NCBI GenBank assembly: GCA_963794615.1
Contig: CAWCEP010000005.1
Span: forward strand, 124,001-188,000
Direction of reading: 5' to 3'
Length of the DNA: 64,000 bases
Source: Chersky-840 sp963794615
GTDB taxonomy: Bacteria; Actinomycetota; Acidimicrobiia; Acidimicrobiales; UBA8190
In this document: in pieces, positions 37,774-46,454 of the stretch
Numbering within the stretch: position 1 is the stretch's first letter
Layout: every line of letters starts with the position of its first letter
Notes under the pieces: generated by a model
What the model was told of the DNA's origin: nothing
The model's database searches: none
What the model saw: only the letters and a program-made list of their open reading frames with translations
Made by a program: the position numbers and the translations under genes

Positions 37774-39183
37774 ATGACCGCGGCCGGCGTCGCTTCGACG
37801 GGGCCAGCGCCAGACACCATCCGGGTCGTGAACCCTGCGACCGAGCGCACCGTGGCCGAGGTCGACCGTCAGGGCAAGGAGGCGGCCGACGCGGCCGTCG
37901 AGCGGGCTCGGCGCGCCTTTCCGGCCTGGCGTGACGTCGCCCCGGGCGACCGGACGCGGCTGCTGCGGCGGTTCGCCGAAGCGGTCGAGGCCCATGCCGA
38001 GGAGCTCGCCTTGCTCGAGACGCGCAACGTGGGCAAGCCCATCGGCGACAGCCGGGGCGAGGTAGCCATGGTCGCGGAGGTGCTGCACTTCTACTCGGGG
38101 GCGGTGGAGAAGCATCGTGGGGCCACCATCCCGGTGGCAGGCGGTGTCGATCTCACCTGGCACGAGCCTCTGGGCGTGGTGGCGGCCATCGTGCCGTGGA
38201 ACTTCCCCGTCGCCATCACCTCGTGGAAGATCGGGCCGGCCCTGGCCTGCGGAAACACGGTGGTGGTGAAACCCGCCGAGCTCACACCGCTCACCGCCAT
38301 GCGGCTGGCCGAGCTCGCTCTCGATGCCGGCATCCCCGAGGGTGTGCTCGAGGTCGTCGTGGGACGCGGCACCACGGTCGGCACCGTCCTCGTCGAGCAC
38401 CCCGATGTCGCCAAGGTGACCTTCACCGGCTCGACCGAGGCGGGACGAGACGTGATGGCGCGGGCGTCGGGAACGATCAAGCGCGTCACCTTGGAGCTCG
38501 GCGGGAAGTCGGCCAACGTCGTGTTCGCCGACGCCGACCTCGAGCGTGCCGCCGCCAGCGCGCCGTCGGCGGTGTTCGGCAACGCCGGACAGGACTGCTG
38601 TGCCCGCAGTCGCATCCTGGTGCAGCGCAGCGTGTTCGACCGGTTCGTCGAGCTCCTCGTGGCCGCCACCGAAGCACTGGTGGTGGGGGATCCCGAGGAC
38701 TCCGCCACCCAGATGGGGCCGCTCGTGTCGAGCGATCACCGGGCCCGGGTCTCCGCCTTTCTCGACGGGCCCGACAGCACGCTCTCGGTGGCGGGAACGA
38801 GCCGGGTGCCCGAGGGCCCGGGATGGTGGTTCCCAGCCACCGTCCTCGCCCCGGTCGATCCGCACCGCCGGATCTGGCGCGACGAGGTCTTCGGGCCCGT
38901 CGTGGCGGTGACGCCGTTCGAGGACGAGGCGCATGCCGTGGCCCTGGCCAACGACACCCCCTACGGCCTGTCGGGCTCGATCTGGACACGGGACTCAGCT
39001 CGTTGCCTCCGGATGGCCAGAGCCGTGCAGGCCGGCGTGCTGTCGGTGAACTCCAATACCTCGGTGCGGGTGAGCGCCCCCTTCGGCGGGATGAAGCAGT
39101 CGGGCTTCGGGCGCGAACTGGGTATGGAGGCGCTGGCATCGTTCTCCGACGTGAAGAACGTCTTTCTCTCCACCGCGGACTGA
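37774..39183 (+). CDS. aldehyde dehydrogenase (gamma-aminobutyraldehyde-type)
   Basis: The 469-residue protein is a classical NAD(P)-dependent aldehyde dehydrogenase: PWNFPVAITSWKIGPALACG, the lysine in VVKPAELTPL, FTGSTEAGRDVM, the general base in LELGGKSANVVF, catalytic cysteine in GNAGQDCCARSRILV (near residue 275), EVFGPVVAVTPF and the closing PFGGMKQSGFGRELG. The substrate is an aldehyde to acid conversion; placement after a PuuD-like gene suggests gamma-glutamylamino-aldehyde or aminobutyraldehyde. It ends 64 bp before a very small membrane protein gene. Confidence 0.9.
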   Translation: MTAAGVASTGPAPDTIRVVNPATERTVAEVDRQGKEAADAAVERARRAFPAWRDVAPGDRTRLLRRFAEAVEAHAEELALLETRNVGKPIGDSRGEVAMVAEVLHFYSGAVEKHRGATIPVAGGVDLTWHEPLGVVAAIVPWNFPVAITSWKIGPALACGNTVVVKPAELTPLTAMRLAELALDAGIPEGVLEVVVGRGTTVGTVLVEHPDVAKVTFTGSTEAGRDVMARASGTIKRVTLELGGKSANVVFADADLERAAASAPSAVFGNAGQDCCARSRILVQRSVFDRFVELLVAATEALVVGDPEDSATQMGPLVSSDHRARVSAFLDGPDSTLSVAGTSRVPEGPGWWFPATVLAPVDPHRRIWRDEVFGPVVAVTPFEDEAHAVALANDTPYGLSGSIWTRDSARCLRMARAVQAGVLSVNSNTSVRVSAPFGGMKQSGFGRELGMEALASFSDVKNVFLSTAD

Positions 39184-39247
39184 ACACCGCGGCGGGGCGA
39201 GGGCGACGAACCGCGTGGCTCGCCGTCGGGCCGGTAACGTCTCGCCC

Positions 39248-39391
39248 GTGAGCAGCGGCCGGAAATTCGTCAAACCCCTGGTGGCGGCGGTGGGTCTCGC
39301 CGGCACCATCGCCAGCGTGTGGTGGTTCGCCTTGAAGCCCCGGCGCAAGCGCGCCCGCCAACGGTCGTCGGAACCTCCCACCACGGATTGA
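39248..39391 (+). CDS. 47-residue single-helix membrane protein
   Basis: GTG 39248 to TGA 39391 encodes MSSGRKFVKPLVAAVG, a helix (LVAAVGLAGTIASVWWFAL) and a basic tail rich in Arg and Lys, ending in SSEPPTTD. The design, one helix followed by a positive tail, is that of a real small membrane protein and the frame fits the gap between two genes exactly. No family is recognised. No strong ribosome site is visible. Confidence 0.5.
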   Translation: MSSGRKFVKPLVAAVGLAGTIASVWWFALKPRRKRARQRSSEPPTTD

Positions 39392-39427
39392 GGGCGGTGG
39401 GCCGAGCCCGTCGAAGCTCGGTCCCGA

Positions 39428-40213
39428 TCAGCTCCCGACCAGCGCCAAGGGCCGGTGCAGCATCCACCCCAGCGTCTCGAGGGCCGTGGTCGGGTTCCAG
39501 CCCGGGGTGAGGGGATGGGCGAGATGGTCGAGACCCTCGTCGGTCAGGAACCGGTGCAGGGTGGGGTTCAACGTGCCGTGGAAATCGGGGCCGGCGCCGG
39601 TCGAGAACCGCACGGTCCCGTGGGAGTCGAGGACCACGAACCCGTCGGAGTGGTTGATGTCGTAGGTGAGCGGCTTTCCCGTCCACCAGTCCAGCGACGG
39701 CGGGGAGTCCTCAGGGACGCGCTGGACGACCCACCCGAAGAAATGCTCGACGGCGACGGCCTGGGCCGGGGTCTCGGTCAGCAACTCCCACGAGGCGCCG
39801 GTGAGGTGCGCGTACGCGGCGAGACGCGCCGGCGTGTCACGAACGGGGTCGACGCTCAACTCGACGAGTTGCACCTTGGCGGCGCTCCCGTCGGCGACAA
39901 GGGAGTGCTCGACCTGGAGCAGGTTCCCGGTGTCGAGGGGGCAGATATCGGTGCACAGGGTGAGGAACGGCACCACCAGCACGGTCCGGTCTCGCCACGA
40001 GGCCAAGGAGACGGCCCGACCGTGCTGGTCGGTGAAGGCGAGATGGTCGATGGGACCGGGTACGGGGCGGCTCTGGACGACACCGAGGTTGGCCGGAGGC
40101 GGTCCCGGCATCGTCGCGCCGCACGCCGCCGATGCGAGGGCGAGCACCGCCCCCAGGAGCGCCCCGCGCCACGTCGGGCGCGCTCGGGCAGGGCATGGTG
40201 CTGGCTCGGGCAC
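39428..40213 (-). CDS. SCO1/SenC family copper-binding lipoprotein
   Basis: From GTG 40213 the product has 261 residues: signal peptide with lipobox LASAAC, then a thioredoxin-like SCO fold with the copper-binding TLCTDICPLDTGNLL (CxxxC, near residue 105), VELSVDPVRDTPARL and a late FVVLDSHGTVRF strand. SCO proteins deliver copper to the CuA site of cytochrome oxidase or act as thiol oxidoreductases. The usual distal His lies in a region I cannot assign with certainty. Longer in-frame starts up to 40363 exist but overlap the divergent gene. It is divergent from a copper monooxygenase-like gene, supporting a joint copper theme. Confidence 0.85.
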   Translation of the reverse strand: MPEPAPCPARARPTWRGALLGAVLALASAACGATMPGPPPANLGVVQSRPVPGPIDHLAFTDQHGRAVSLASWRDRTVLVVPFLTLCTDICPLDTGNLLQVEHSLVADGSAAKVQLVELSVDPVRDTPARLAAYAHLTGASWELLTETPAQAVAVEHFFGWVVQRVPEDSPPSLDWWTGKPLTYDINHSDGFVVLDSHGTVRFSTGAGPDFHGTLNPTLHRFLTDEGLDHLAHPLTPGWNPTTALETLGWMLHRPLALVGS

Positions 40214-40305
40214 GGGTTCGGAGTCTCGCTGGGGGTACCCTCCGATGCCAGTCAGGGGGCCTCTTCCGCCGGTCGGGCCCGGCCGGGATCGACTACCGTT
40301 GCGCT

Positions 40306-41475
40306 GTGAAACGTCGACGGATGGCCCTGCCGGCCGCGGCCCGCGTGGTCTTTGTCTCTGCAACTATTGCCATGGGACTGGCGGCGTGCGGCTCGAGCTC
40401 CAACCCGACGGCCAAGGCGGCCACCACGGCCAGCTCGTCGGGCCCTGCGGTGACGTCGCTGACGCTGCAGTCACCGGTCTCCTACACCCCCCAGGCACCG
40501 GCAGGGGGCACCGACGACTACCACTGCACGCTCGTCAACCCTCACGTGACCAGTGATTCCATGATCGTCTCCAGCGATTTCTTGCCCAACGACGGCAAGA
40601 GCTTCGAAGTCCATCACGCCATCTTGTTCTTGGTGCCCCCGAGCCTGGCCAAGATGGCGGAAGCCGACGACGGCAACCACCAGGGCTGGACCTGCTTCGG
40701 CGAGTCCCCCCTGCCGGGGACATCGTTCGCCCAGGTTTCCGACACGCCCTGGCTCGCGGGCTGGGCGCCCGGCCACGGCGTGGACGTCGCTCCGAAAGGG
40801 ACCGGTGTGCCGTTCCCGGCCGGCAGTCTCGTCATCATGCAGGTCCACTACAACCTGCTCGAGGGGGACAACCCGGAGCGTCCCAGTCTGGTGCTCCACA
40901 CCGTGCCCGCCTCGACGCATCTGACGCCGCTGCGCCTCGATCTGCTGCCTGCACCCCCGAACATCCCGTGCCCGACGGGGATCACGGGCCCGTTGTGCGA
41001 CCGCGCCGCGTCGCTCGCCGATGTGGGCCAGCGCTTCGGCCCGGGTGCTGTGCAATTCGACGCCTTCCTGCAGCAGTACTGCACCGGGAGCGGGGCCGAT
41101 CCGGTCGGCAGCGCCACGTCGTCGTGTACGTGGCCGGCTCCGTCGGGGACCATCGTTCGCCTGACGGCGCACATGCACCTCCTCGGACAGGGCATGAAAT
41201 TCGTGCTCGATCCCGGGACGCCCAATCAGAAGACGCTGCTCGACATCACGAATTACAACTTCGACTATCAGCGCTCCTACAACATCGCGCCGATCACCAC
41301 CCACGCCGGCGAGAAGATCCAGGTCACGTGCACATACAACCCGACGTTGCGCCAGCAGCTCCCGCAGTTGCGCAAACTGCCGCCCCGCTACGTGGTGTGG
41401 GGGGACGGCTCTTCGGACGAGATGTGTCTCGGCCTGGTGAGCTACGTCTCTACCTCCAACGCCCCCTCCATCTGA
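40306..41475 (+). CDS. copper type II monooxygenase-like lipoprotein (PHM/DBH fold)
   Basis: GTG 40306 gives 389 residues: lipoprotein signal with lipobox LAAC (residue 27), then a domain with VHHAILFL (His pair, near residue 105), MQVHYNLLEGD, AHMHLLGQGMKFVL (HxH, near residue 290) and DEMCLGL (Met). These match the histidines of the two copper sites and the Met ligand of ascorbate-dependent Cu2 monooxygenases (peptidylglycine or dopamine hydroxylase fold). Cysteines in pairs could form disulfides. It is a surface protein with unknown substrate and faces a SCO-type copper chaperone gene across a 92-bp shared promoter. Confidence 0.78.
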   Translation: MKRRRMALPAAARVVFVSATIAMGLAACGSSSNPTAKAATTASSSGPAVTSLTLQSPVSYTPQAPAGGTDDYHCTLVNPHVTSDSMIVSSDFLPNDGKSFEVHHAILFLVPPSLAKMAEADDGNHQGWTCFGESPLPGTSFAQVSDTPWLAGWAPGHGVDVAPKGTGVPFPAGSLVIMQVHYNLLEGDNPERPSLVLHTVPASTHLTPLRLDLLPAPPNIPCPTGITGPLCDRAASLADVGQRFGPGAVQFDAFLQQYCTGSGADPVGSATSSCTWPAPSGTIVRLTAHMHLLGQGMKFVLDPGTPNQKTLLDITNYNFDYQRSYNIAPITTHAGEKIQVTCTYNPTLRQQLPQLRKLPPRYVVWGDGSSDEMCLGLVSYVSTSNAPSI

Positions 41476-41481
41476 TCGACG

Positions 41482-41497
41482 CCGGCGAGCTCGCCGG
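41482..41497. terminator. 16-bp perfect palindrome between convergent genes
   Basis: CCGGCGAGCTCGCCGG is perfectly self-complementary and sits in the 49-bp gap between the convergent copper protein and sirtuin genes. It could act as a bidirectional terminator stem, though no loop or U-run is present. Confidence 0.35.
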
Positions 41498-41524
41498 GCC
41501 GGGACGACCCGGATGTGAGCGGGC

Positions 41525-42295
41525 TCAGGCGCCGATGATGTGGGGGAGCGCGACGCTGATAGGTCCTCGGACCACGACATCGGCGATGTCGTCGTACTCG
41601 GTCGGCTCGGCGTTGACGATGATGATCCGGCCGCCCGAGAGATGGGCACTGGGGACGAGGCCGGCGGCGGGGTAGACCGACAAGGTCGAGCCGACCGCCA
41701 GCAACAGATCGCACCGGCGCGCCGCCTGCTCGGCACGCACCAGGTCCTCGGCCACCAGCGATTGCCCGAAGCTGATCGTCGCCGACTTCAGGATGCCGGC
41801 GCACGTCCCGTCGCCCACCGGCTCGTTGCAGGCGGGGTCCTCGTCACCGGCCCGTACCCGGACCAGCACCTCCGCCATCGGGGTGCGCGTGCCGCACGAC
41901 ATGCACAGCACCTCGCGCATGGTGCCGTGAATCTCGACGACCCGATCGGGGTCGCTTCCCGCCGCCTGGTGGAGGCCATCGACGTTCTGGGTCACCAGGG
42001 TGTCGAGGACCCCACGGCGCTCGAGGGCCACGAGGGCGCGGTGGCCGGCATTGGGTTGCGCCTCCCATGTCGGCGACTCGAGCCGGTTGCGCCAGGCCCG
42101 TCGCCGGACGGCGGGATCGGACAGATACGTCTCCAGGGTCGCCATCTTCTCGGCGGCGGGGTCCTTGGTCCACACGCCGTTGGGCCCACGGAAGTCGGGG
42201 ATGCCCGAGTCGGTGGAGATCCCGGCCCCGCTGAGGACGACGACGCGCCTGCTCGCGTCCACCAGCTGGCGACCTCGGTCGATGTCTCGGTCCAT
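41525..42295 (-). CDS. cobB: NAD-dependent protein deacylase, Sir2 family
   Basis: ATG 42295 gives 256 residues with all sirtuin marks: LSGAGISTDSGIPDFRG (residues 20-36), TQNVDGLHQ, the catalytic HGTM, four zinc cysteines (CMSCG and CNEPVGDGTC), and GSTLSVYPAAGL and IIIVNAEPTEYDD near the C-terminus. It removes acyl groups from lysine using NAD. An acyl-CoA ligase lies 1.4 kb away on the other strand; regulation of acyl-CoA synthetases by sirtuins is known in bacteria but the link here is only suggestive. The start at 42334 is possible but adds a basic tail. Confidence 0.93.
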   Translation of the reverse strand: MDRDIDRGRQLVDASRRVVVLSGAGISTDSGIPDFRGPNGVWTKDPAAEKMATLETYLSDPAVRRRAWRNRLESPTWEAQPNAGHRALVALERRGVLDTLVTQNVDGLHQAAGSDPDRVVEIHGTMREVLCMSCGTRTPMAEVLVRVRAGDEDPACNEPVGDGTCAGILKSATISFGQSLVAEDLVRAEQAARRCDLLLAVGSTLSVYPAAGLVPSAHLSGGRIIIVNAEPTEYDDIADVVVRGPISVALPHIIGA

Positions 42296-42391
42296 CGCCC
42301 GAGTTTCGCGCCTGCGCCGGAGGCCCGTCCCCACGGGGGAAGCCGCACGCCGAGGTGGCCACCGACGGCGCGGCGGTAGCCTCGGCTGACT

Positions 42392-43684
42392 GTGCTGACG
42401 TCGCTGCGCCCCCTGCGCTCGAGGAACTTTGCCCTCATCTGGAGCGCGGCCCTGGTGTCGAACGTCGGGTCATGGATGCAGACCGTCGCGCTCGGCTACG
42501 TCGTGACGCATCGGTCCCACAACCCCCTGTGGACCGGTGCCGTCGCCGCGGCCGCCTTCATCCCCATCGGCGTGCTCTCGCCTCTGGGCGGAGCCCTGGC
42601 GGACCGCCTCGACCGCCGCCGGTGGCTCATCGCCACCACCCTGGCCGAGACCGTGTTCGCAGCGCTGTTGGCGGTGCTCGCCGGCACCGGCCACGCCCCG
42701 TTGTGGGCGTTGGTCGCCGTCGCCTTCGGCGGCGGGGTGGCCGCCGCCGTTGGCTTCCCCACGTACCAGGCCATGATCCCCGACCTCGTGCCCGCCGACG
42801 ACCTCCTGGGGGCGGTGTCGTTGTCGTCGGCGCAGTTCAACATGGGTCGGGTGATCGGGCCCGTGCTGGCCGGCGTCGTGTTGCTGGCGGGCTCGGCGGC
42901 GTGGGCGTTCGCCGTGAATGCCGTCTCGTTCGGTGCCGTGGTGGCCGCGCTCGCCGTGGTCCGTCTCCCGCCACCGCGGCCGCAATCCGACGGGGACGGA
43001 ACGATCCTCCGTCGCATCGCCGACGGAGCCCGGGTCGCGGCCGCCGAGCCCGGTTGCCGCAGCGCCATCATCCTGATCGGCATCGTCGCCTTGATCGGGT
43101 CGCCGTTCATCGCCCTCGTGCCCGCCATGGCCATCAACGGGCTCGGTCGGGGTGCGGGAGGGTACACGGTGCTGCTCGCTGCCCAGGGCATCGGCGCCGT
43201 CGGCGCTGCTCTGATGCTCGCCCCCCTGGCGCGGGTCCTGGGTCGCCGGCTCCTCGTCGGGGCGCTGGTGGCCTTTCCCGTGGCCCTCGTCTGCTACGGA
43301 CTGGCCCCGTCGCTGTGGACGGCGGCCCTGTCCATCCTGGTCGTGGGGGCGTGTTACATCGGGGTGCTCACCGGGCTCAACACCGTCGTACAGCGGCGGG
43401 CCCCACCGGACTTCCGGGGCCGGGTGCTCGGGCTCTACATGATGGTCCTGGGCGTGATCTACCCCGTCGGCGCCGTCGTCGAGGGGGCCATCGCCCACGT
43501 CGTCGGGATCCGCGCCGTGACCGTGGTGTCGGGACTGGTGCTCGTGACCGTGATGGCGGCCATCGGGATGTGGCGCGGCGAGCTCTTCGCCGGGCTCGGG
43601 GACCTACCGACGCCTCGGGGCCGACGCGGCGCTGACGTCGGAGGCGTCGCGCCGCTCGGCCCTTCGGCCCGGAGGAGCCCGTGA
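42392..43684 (+). CDS. MFS transporter (DHA3-like, MFS_3)
   Basis: The 430-residue protein has about 11-12 membrane helices, starting with LRSRNFALIWSAALVSNVGS and the loop motif LGGALADRLDRRRWL, typical of the MFS_3 group of exporters. Helix-rich segments run to IRAVTVVSGLVLVTVMAAIG near the C-terminus, followed by a charged tail. GTG 42392 is the start. It overlaps the acyl-CoA ligase gene by 4 bp (GTGA), so the two are co-translated. Export of a small molecule is likely; the substrate is unknown. Confidence 0.88.
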   Translation: MLTSLRPLRSRNFALIWSAALVSNVGSWMQTVALGYVVTHRSHNPLWTGAVAAAAFIPIGVLSPLGGALADRLDRRRWLIATTLAETVFAALLAVLAGTGHAPLWALVAVAFGGGVAAAVGFPTYQAMIPDLVPADDLLGAVSLSSAQFNMGRVIGPVLAGVVLLAGSAAWAFAVNAVSFGAVVAALAVVRLPPPRPQSDGDGTILRRIADGARVAAAEPGCRSAIILIGIVALIGSPFIALVPAMAINGLGRGAGGYTVLLAAQGIGAVGAALMLAPLARVLGRRLLVGALVAFPVALVCYGLAPSLWTAALSILVVGACYIGVLTGLNTVVQRRAPPDFRGRVLGLYMMVLGVIYPVGAVVEGAIAHVVGIRAVTVVSGLVLVTVMAAIGMWRGELFAGLGDLPTPRGRRGADVGGVAPLGPSARRSP

Positions 43685-45036
43685 GCGGGCATCCCGACGG
43701 GGTCGAGACGCTCGCGCCGGGGCCGGCCGAAGAGGCCCAGCGTCGGGTGGCGGGGGCGCTCGATCGTCTCGGCATCGGTCGCGGCGACCGCGTGGTGTTC
43801 TGCCTGGAGTCCTCCGCGAGTCTCCTCGTCGGTGTTCTGGGGGCGGCGCGCCGGGGGGTGGTTCCGGTGCTGCTCAACGCCACGTTGCTCGGGGCCGAAC
43901 GCGCGGCCCTCATCGCCGACGCCGAGCCTGCCCTCGTGGTCGACGATCCGTCCGGGTTGACGGCGCTCCTGTCGGGGCCCGGCGTGGAGTTGGCGCCCTA
44001 TCCGCTCGTGCGACCGATGCACTACACCTCGGGGACGACCGGTCGACCCAAGGGCGTCTGGTCAGGGGAGCTCGATGACGGGGGGGCTCGAGCGCTGTTC
44101 GACGACGAGGCCGACCTGTGGGGATTCGGGCCCTCCGACACGCACCTCGTGTGCTCCCCGATGTACCACTCGGTCTCGGTCCGCCTCGCCGGTGCCGCGC
44201 TGCTGCGGGGCGGCCGCGTCGTGGTGCTGCCCCGGTTCGACGCCTCGGCGGCGGTGGCCGTGCTCGAGCATGTCGAGCCCACGACCACGTTCATGGCACC
44301 CACGGTGTTGCAGCGCGCCCTGGCGGCGTCCCGAGGCGGGAGGTGCTTCGACTCCTTGCGCCTCCTCGTCCATGCCGGCTCGCCGTGCCCGATCGCCTTG
44401 AAGCGGGCCGCGTTGGCGCAGCTACGGCCCGGGGTGCTGTGGGAGTTCTACGGATCGACCGAAGGCCAGTTCACGGTGTGCTCGCCCGAGGAGTGGGTGC
44501 AGCGTCCCGGGACCGTGGGTCGGGCCCGCCCCGGGAGGACCCTCGACATCGACGCCGACGGCGTGGTGTGGTGTCACGCGCCGGGCTTCGCCCGCTTCGA
44601 GTACTGGCGCGACCCGGCCGCCACCGAGCGGGCGTGGCGGGGCGACGCCTTCACCGTCGGCGACATGGGCGTGGTGGACGAGGACGGGTATCTCTTCCTC
44701 GAAGGTCGTCGCGACGACCTCATCATCAGCGGCGGCGTCAACGTGTACCCGGTCGAGGTCGAGGCCGTGCTGGCGGAGGTACCCGGACTGGTGGAAGTGG
44801 CCGTCTTCGGCGTCCCCGACGAGGACTGGGGCGAGCGCGTGTGCGCGGCGGTGGTGGGCGTCGGCGACGAGGAGGCGCTGCGCCGACATGCGTCGCAGCG
44901 CCTGGCACCCTACAAGCGCCCCAAGCGATATTTCCTCGTGAGCGAGCTCCCTCACACGCCCACGGGGAAGCTGCGTCGGCGCGACCTGCCCGTCGCCCTG
45001 GGGCTGTCCCCCGACCCTCCCGGTACCGGGGGCTGA
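43681..45036 (+). CDS. AMP-dependent acyl-CoA synthetase/ligase
   Basis: The 451-residue enzyme is in the ANL superfamily. The P-loop is MHYTSGTTGRPKGVW (near residue 114), then EFYGSTEGQ, the late GDMGVVDEDGYLFLEGRRDD with catalytic Asp, NVYPVEVEAVLAEVPG and the C-terminal lysine segment PTGKLRRRDL. It is shorter than typical fatty acyl-CoA ligases (about 500-550) because the N-terminal region is compact. It activates a carboxylic acid with ATP and CoA. The start overlaps the MFS stop; the aldehyde dehydrogenase follows 53 bp downstream, so an acid/aldehyde catabolic operon is plausible. Confidence 0.87.
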   Translation: MSGHPDGVETLAPGPAEEAQRRVAGALDRLGIGRGDRVVFCLESSASLLVGVLGAARRGVVPVLLNATLLGAERAALIADAEPALVVDDPSGLTALLSGPGVELAPYPLVRPMHYTSGTTGRPKGVWSGELDDGGARALFDDEADLWGFGPSDTHLVCSPMYHSVSVRLAGAALLRGGRVVVLPRFDASAAVAVLEHVEPTTTFMAPTVLQRALAASRGGRCFDSLRLLVHAGSPCPIALKRAALAQLRPGVLWEFYGSTEGQFTVCSPEEWVQRPGTVGRARPGRTLDIDADGVVWCHAPGFARFEYWRDPAATERAWRGDAFTVGDMGVVDEDGYLFLEGRRDDLIISGGVNVYPVEVEAVLAEVPGLVEVAVFGVPDEDWGERVCAAVVGVGDEEALRRHASQRLAPYKRPKRYFLVSELPHTPTGKLRRRDLPVALGLSPDPPGTGG

Positions 45037-45089
45037 CCGGCGGAGGAGGTCGGTGTGCCGAGCGCCGCCCGGCTGGGCATGATCTGGGC

Positions 45090-46454
45090 ATGCCCATCGC
45101 CACCGTCAACCCCACCACCGGTGAGACCGAGAAGGTCTTCGAACCCGATTCCGACGAGCAGGTGGAGGCCAAGCTCGCCCTGGCGGCGCGGGCGTTCGCC
45201 GCCTGCCGCGCCACGTCGTTCCAGGAGCGCGCCCGCCTGGCCAACGGTGCCGCCGACCTCCTCGAAGGCGAGTTGCCCGACATCGCCCGGACCCTCACCA
45301 CCGAGATGGGCAAGACCTTCGCGTCGGCCAAGGGGGAGGTGGCCAAGTGTGCCTCCGCCTTGCGCTGGTTCGCCGAGCACGCCGAGACTCTGTTGGCGGA
45401 GCAGCCCGTCACCACCTCGGCCCGGAGGAGCAGCGTTCGCTACGAGCCCATGGGGCCGGTGCTGGCGGTGATGCCGTGGAATTTCCCGATGTGGCAGGTC
45501 ATGCGGTTCGCGGCCCCCGGTCTCATGGCGGGCAACGTCGGCCTTCTCAAGCATGCCTCCAACGTGCCGCAGACGGCGCTGCTCATCGAGGACGTGTTCC
45601 GGCGGGCGGGATATCCCGCCGGCGCCTTCCAGACGCTGCTCGTCCCCTCGCAACGGGTCGCGTCGCTGATCGAGGACGACCGGGTGCGGGCCGTGACGCT
45701 CACCGGGTCCGAGGGGGCCGGGCGCTCCGTCGCCGAGGTGGCGGGCCGGGCCATCAAGAAGTCCGTGCTCGAGCTGGGGGGCAGTGATCCCTTCGTCGTC
45801 CTGCCGTCGGCGGACCTCGATCGAGCCGTCGCCGTCGGTGTCCAGGCGCGGGTGCAGAACAACGGCCAGAGCTGCATCGCCGCCAAACGCTTCATCGTGC
45901 ACCGTGACGTCTACGACGAATTCGAGGCGGCGTTCGCCGCAGCGATGGAGGGCCTCGTCGTCGGTGACCCCATGGACCCGGGCACCGACGTCGGGCCACT
46001 GGCGACCGCCCAGGGCCGCGACGACGTGGACGGGCAGGTCGAGGACGCCCGGGCCCGCGGCGCGGCCGTGCTGTGTGGAGGCCGGCCCGGTAGTGGTCCC
46101 GGCTACTTCTACCTTCCGACCGTCCTGGCCGGGATCACGTCGTCAATGCGGGTGGCCAGCGAGGAGGTGTTCGCGCCCGTGGCTCTGCTCCACAAGGCGG
46201 ACGACGCCGCCGATGCGCTCCGGCTGGCCAACGACTCTGCGTTCGGCCTCGGGGCCAGTGTGTGGACGCGCCAGGCCGACGAGCAGGAGATGTTCGTCCG
46301 TGGTCTCGATGCCGGGATGGTCTTCGTGAACGCCATGGTGGCGTCCACCGTCGAGCTGCCCTTCGGTGGGACGAAGCGGTCGGGCTACGGGCGAGAGCTC
46401 TCCGAGCTCGGGATCAAGGAGTTCTGTGAGGCCAAGACGGTCTTTGTCGCTTGA
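45090..46454 (+). CDS. gabD: succinate-semialdehyde dehydrogenase-type aldehyde dehydrogenase
   Basis: The 454-residue protein starts MPIATVNPTTGE at ATG 45090. It has the ALDH core with MPWNFPMWQVMRFAAP, LTGSEGAGRSVAE, the base Glu in LELGGSDPFVVLP, catalytic cysteine in NNGQSCIAAKRFIV and PFGGTKRSGYGRELS. The pattern (short N-terminus, GSDPFVVL) is that of the NAD(P)-dependent GabD/Sad group. In this organism it could finish GABA breakdown begun by the PuuD-like enzyme. Its 3' end overlaps the convergent frameshifted membrane gene by about 70 bp. Confidence 0.87.
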   Translation: MPIATVNPTTGETEKVFEPDSDEQVEAKLALAARAFAACRATSFQERARLANGAADLLEGELPDIARTLTTEMGKTFASAKGEVAKCASALRWFAEHAETLLAEQPVTTSARRSSVRYEPMGPVLAVMPWNFPMWQVMRFAAPGLMAGNVGLLKHASNVPQTALLIEDVFRRAGYPAGAFQTLLVPSQRVASLIEDDRVRAVTLTGSEGAGRSVAEVAGRAIKKSVLELGGSDPFVVLPSADLDRAVAVGVQARVQNNGQSCIAAKRFIVHRDVYDEFEAAFAAAMEGLVVGDPMDPGTDVGPLATAQGRDDVDGQVEDARARGAAVLCGGRPGSGPGYFYLPTVLAGITSSMRVASEEVFAPVALLHKADDAADALRLANDSAFGLGASVWTRQADEQEMFVRGLDAGMVFVNAMVASTVELPFGGTKRSGYGRELSELGIKEFCEAKTVFVA

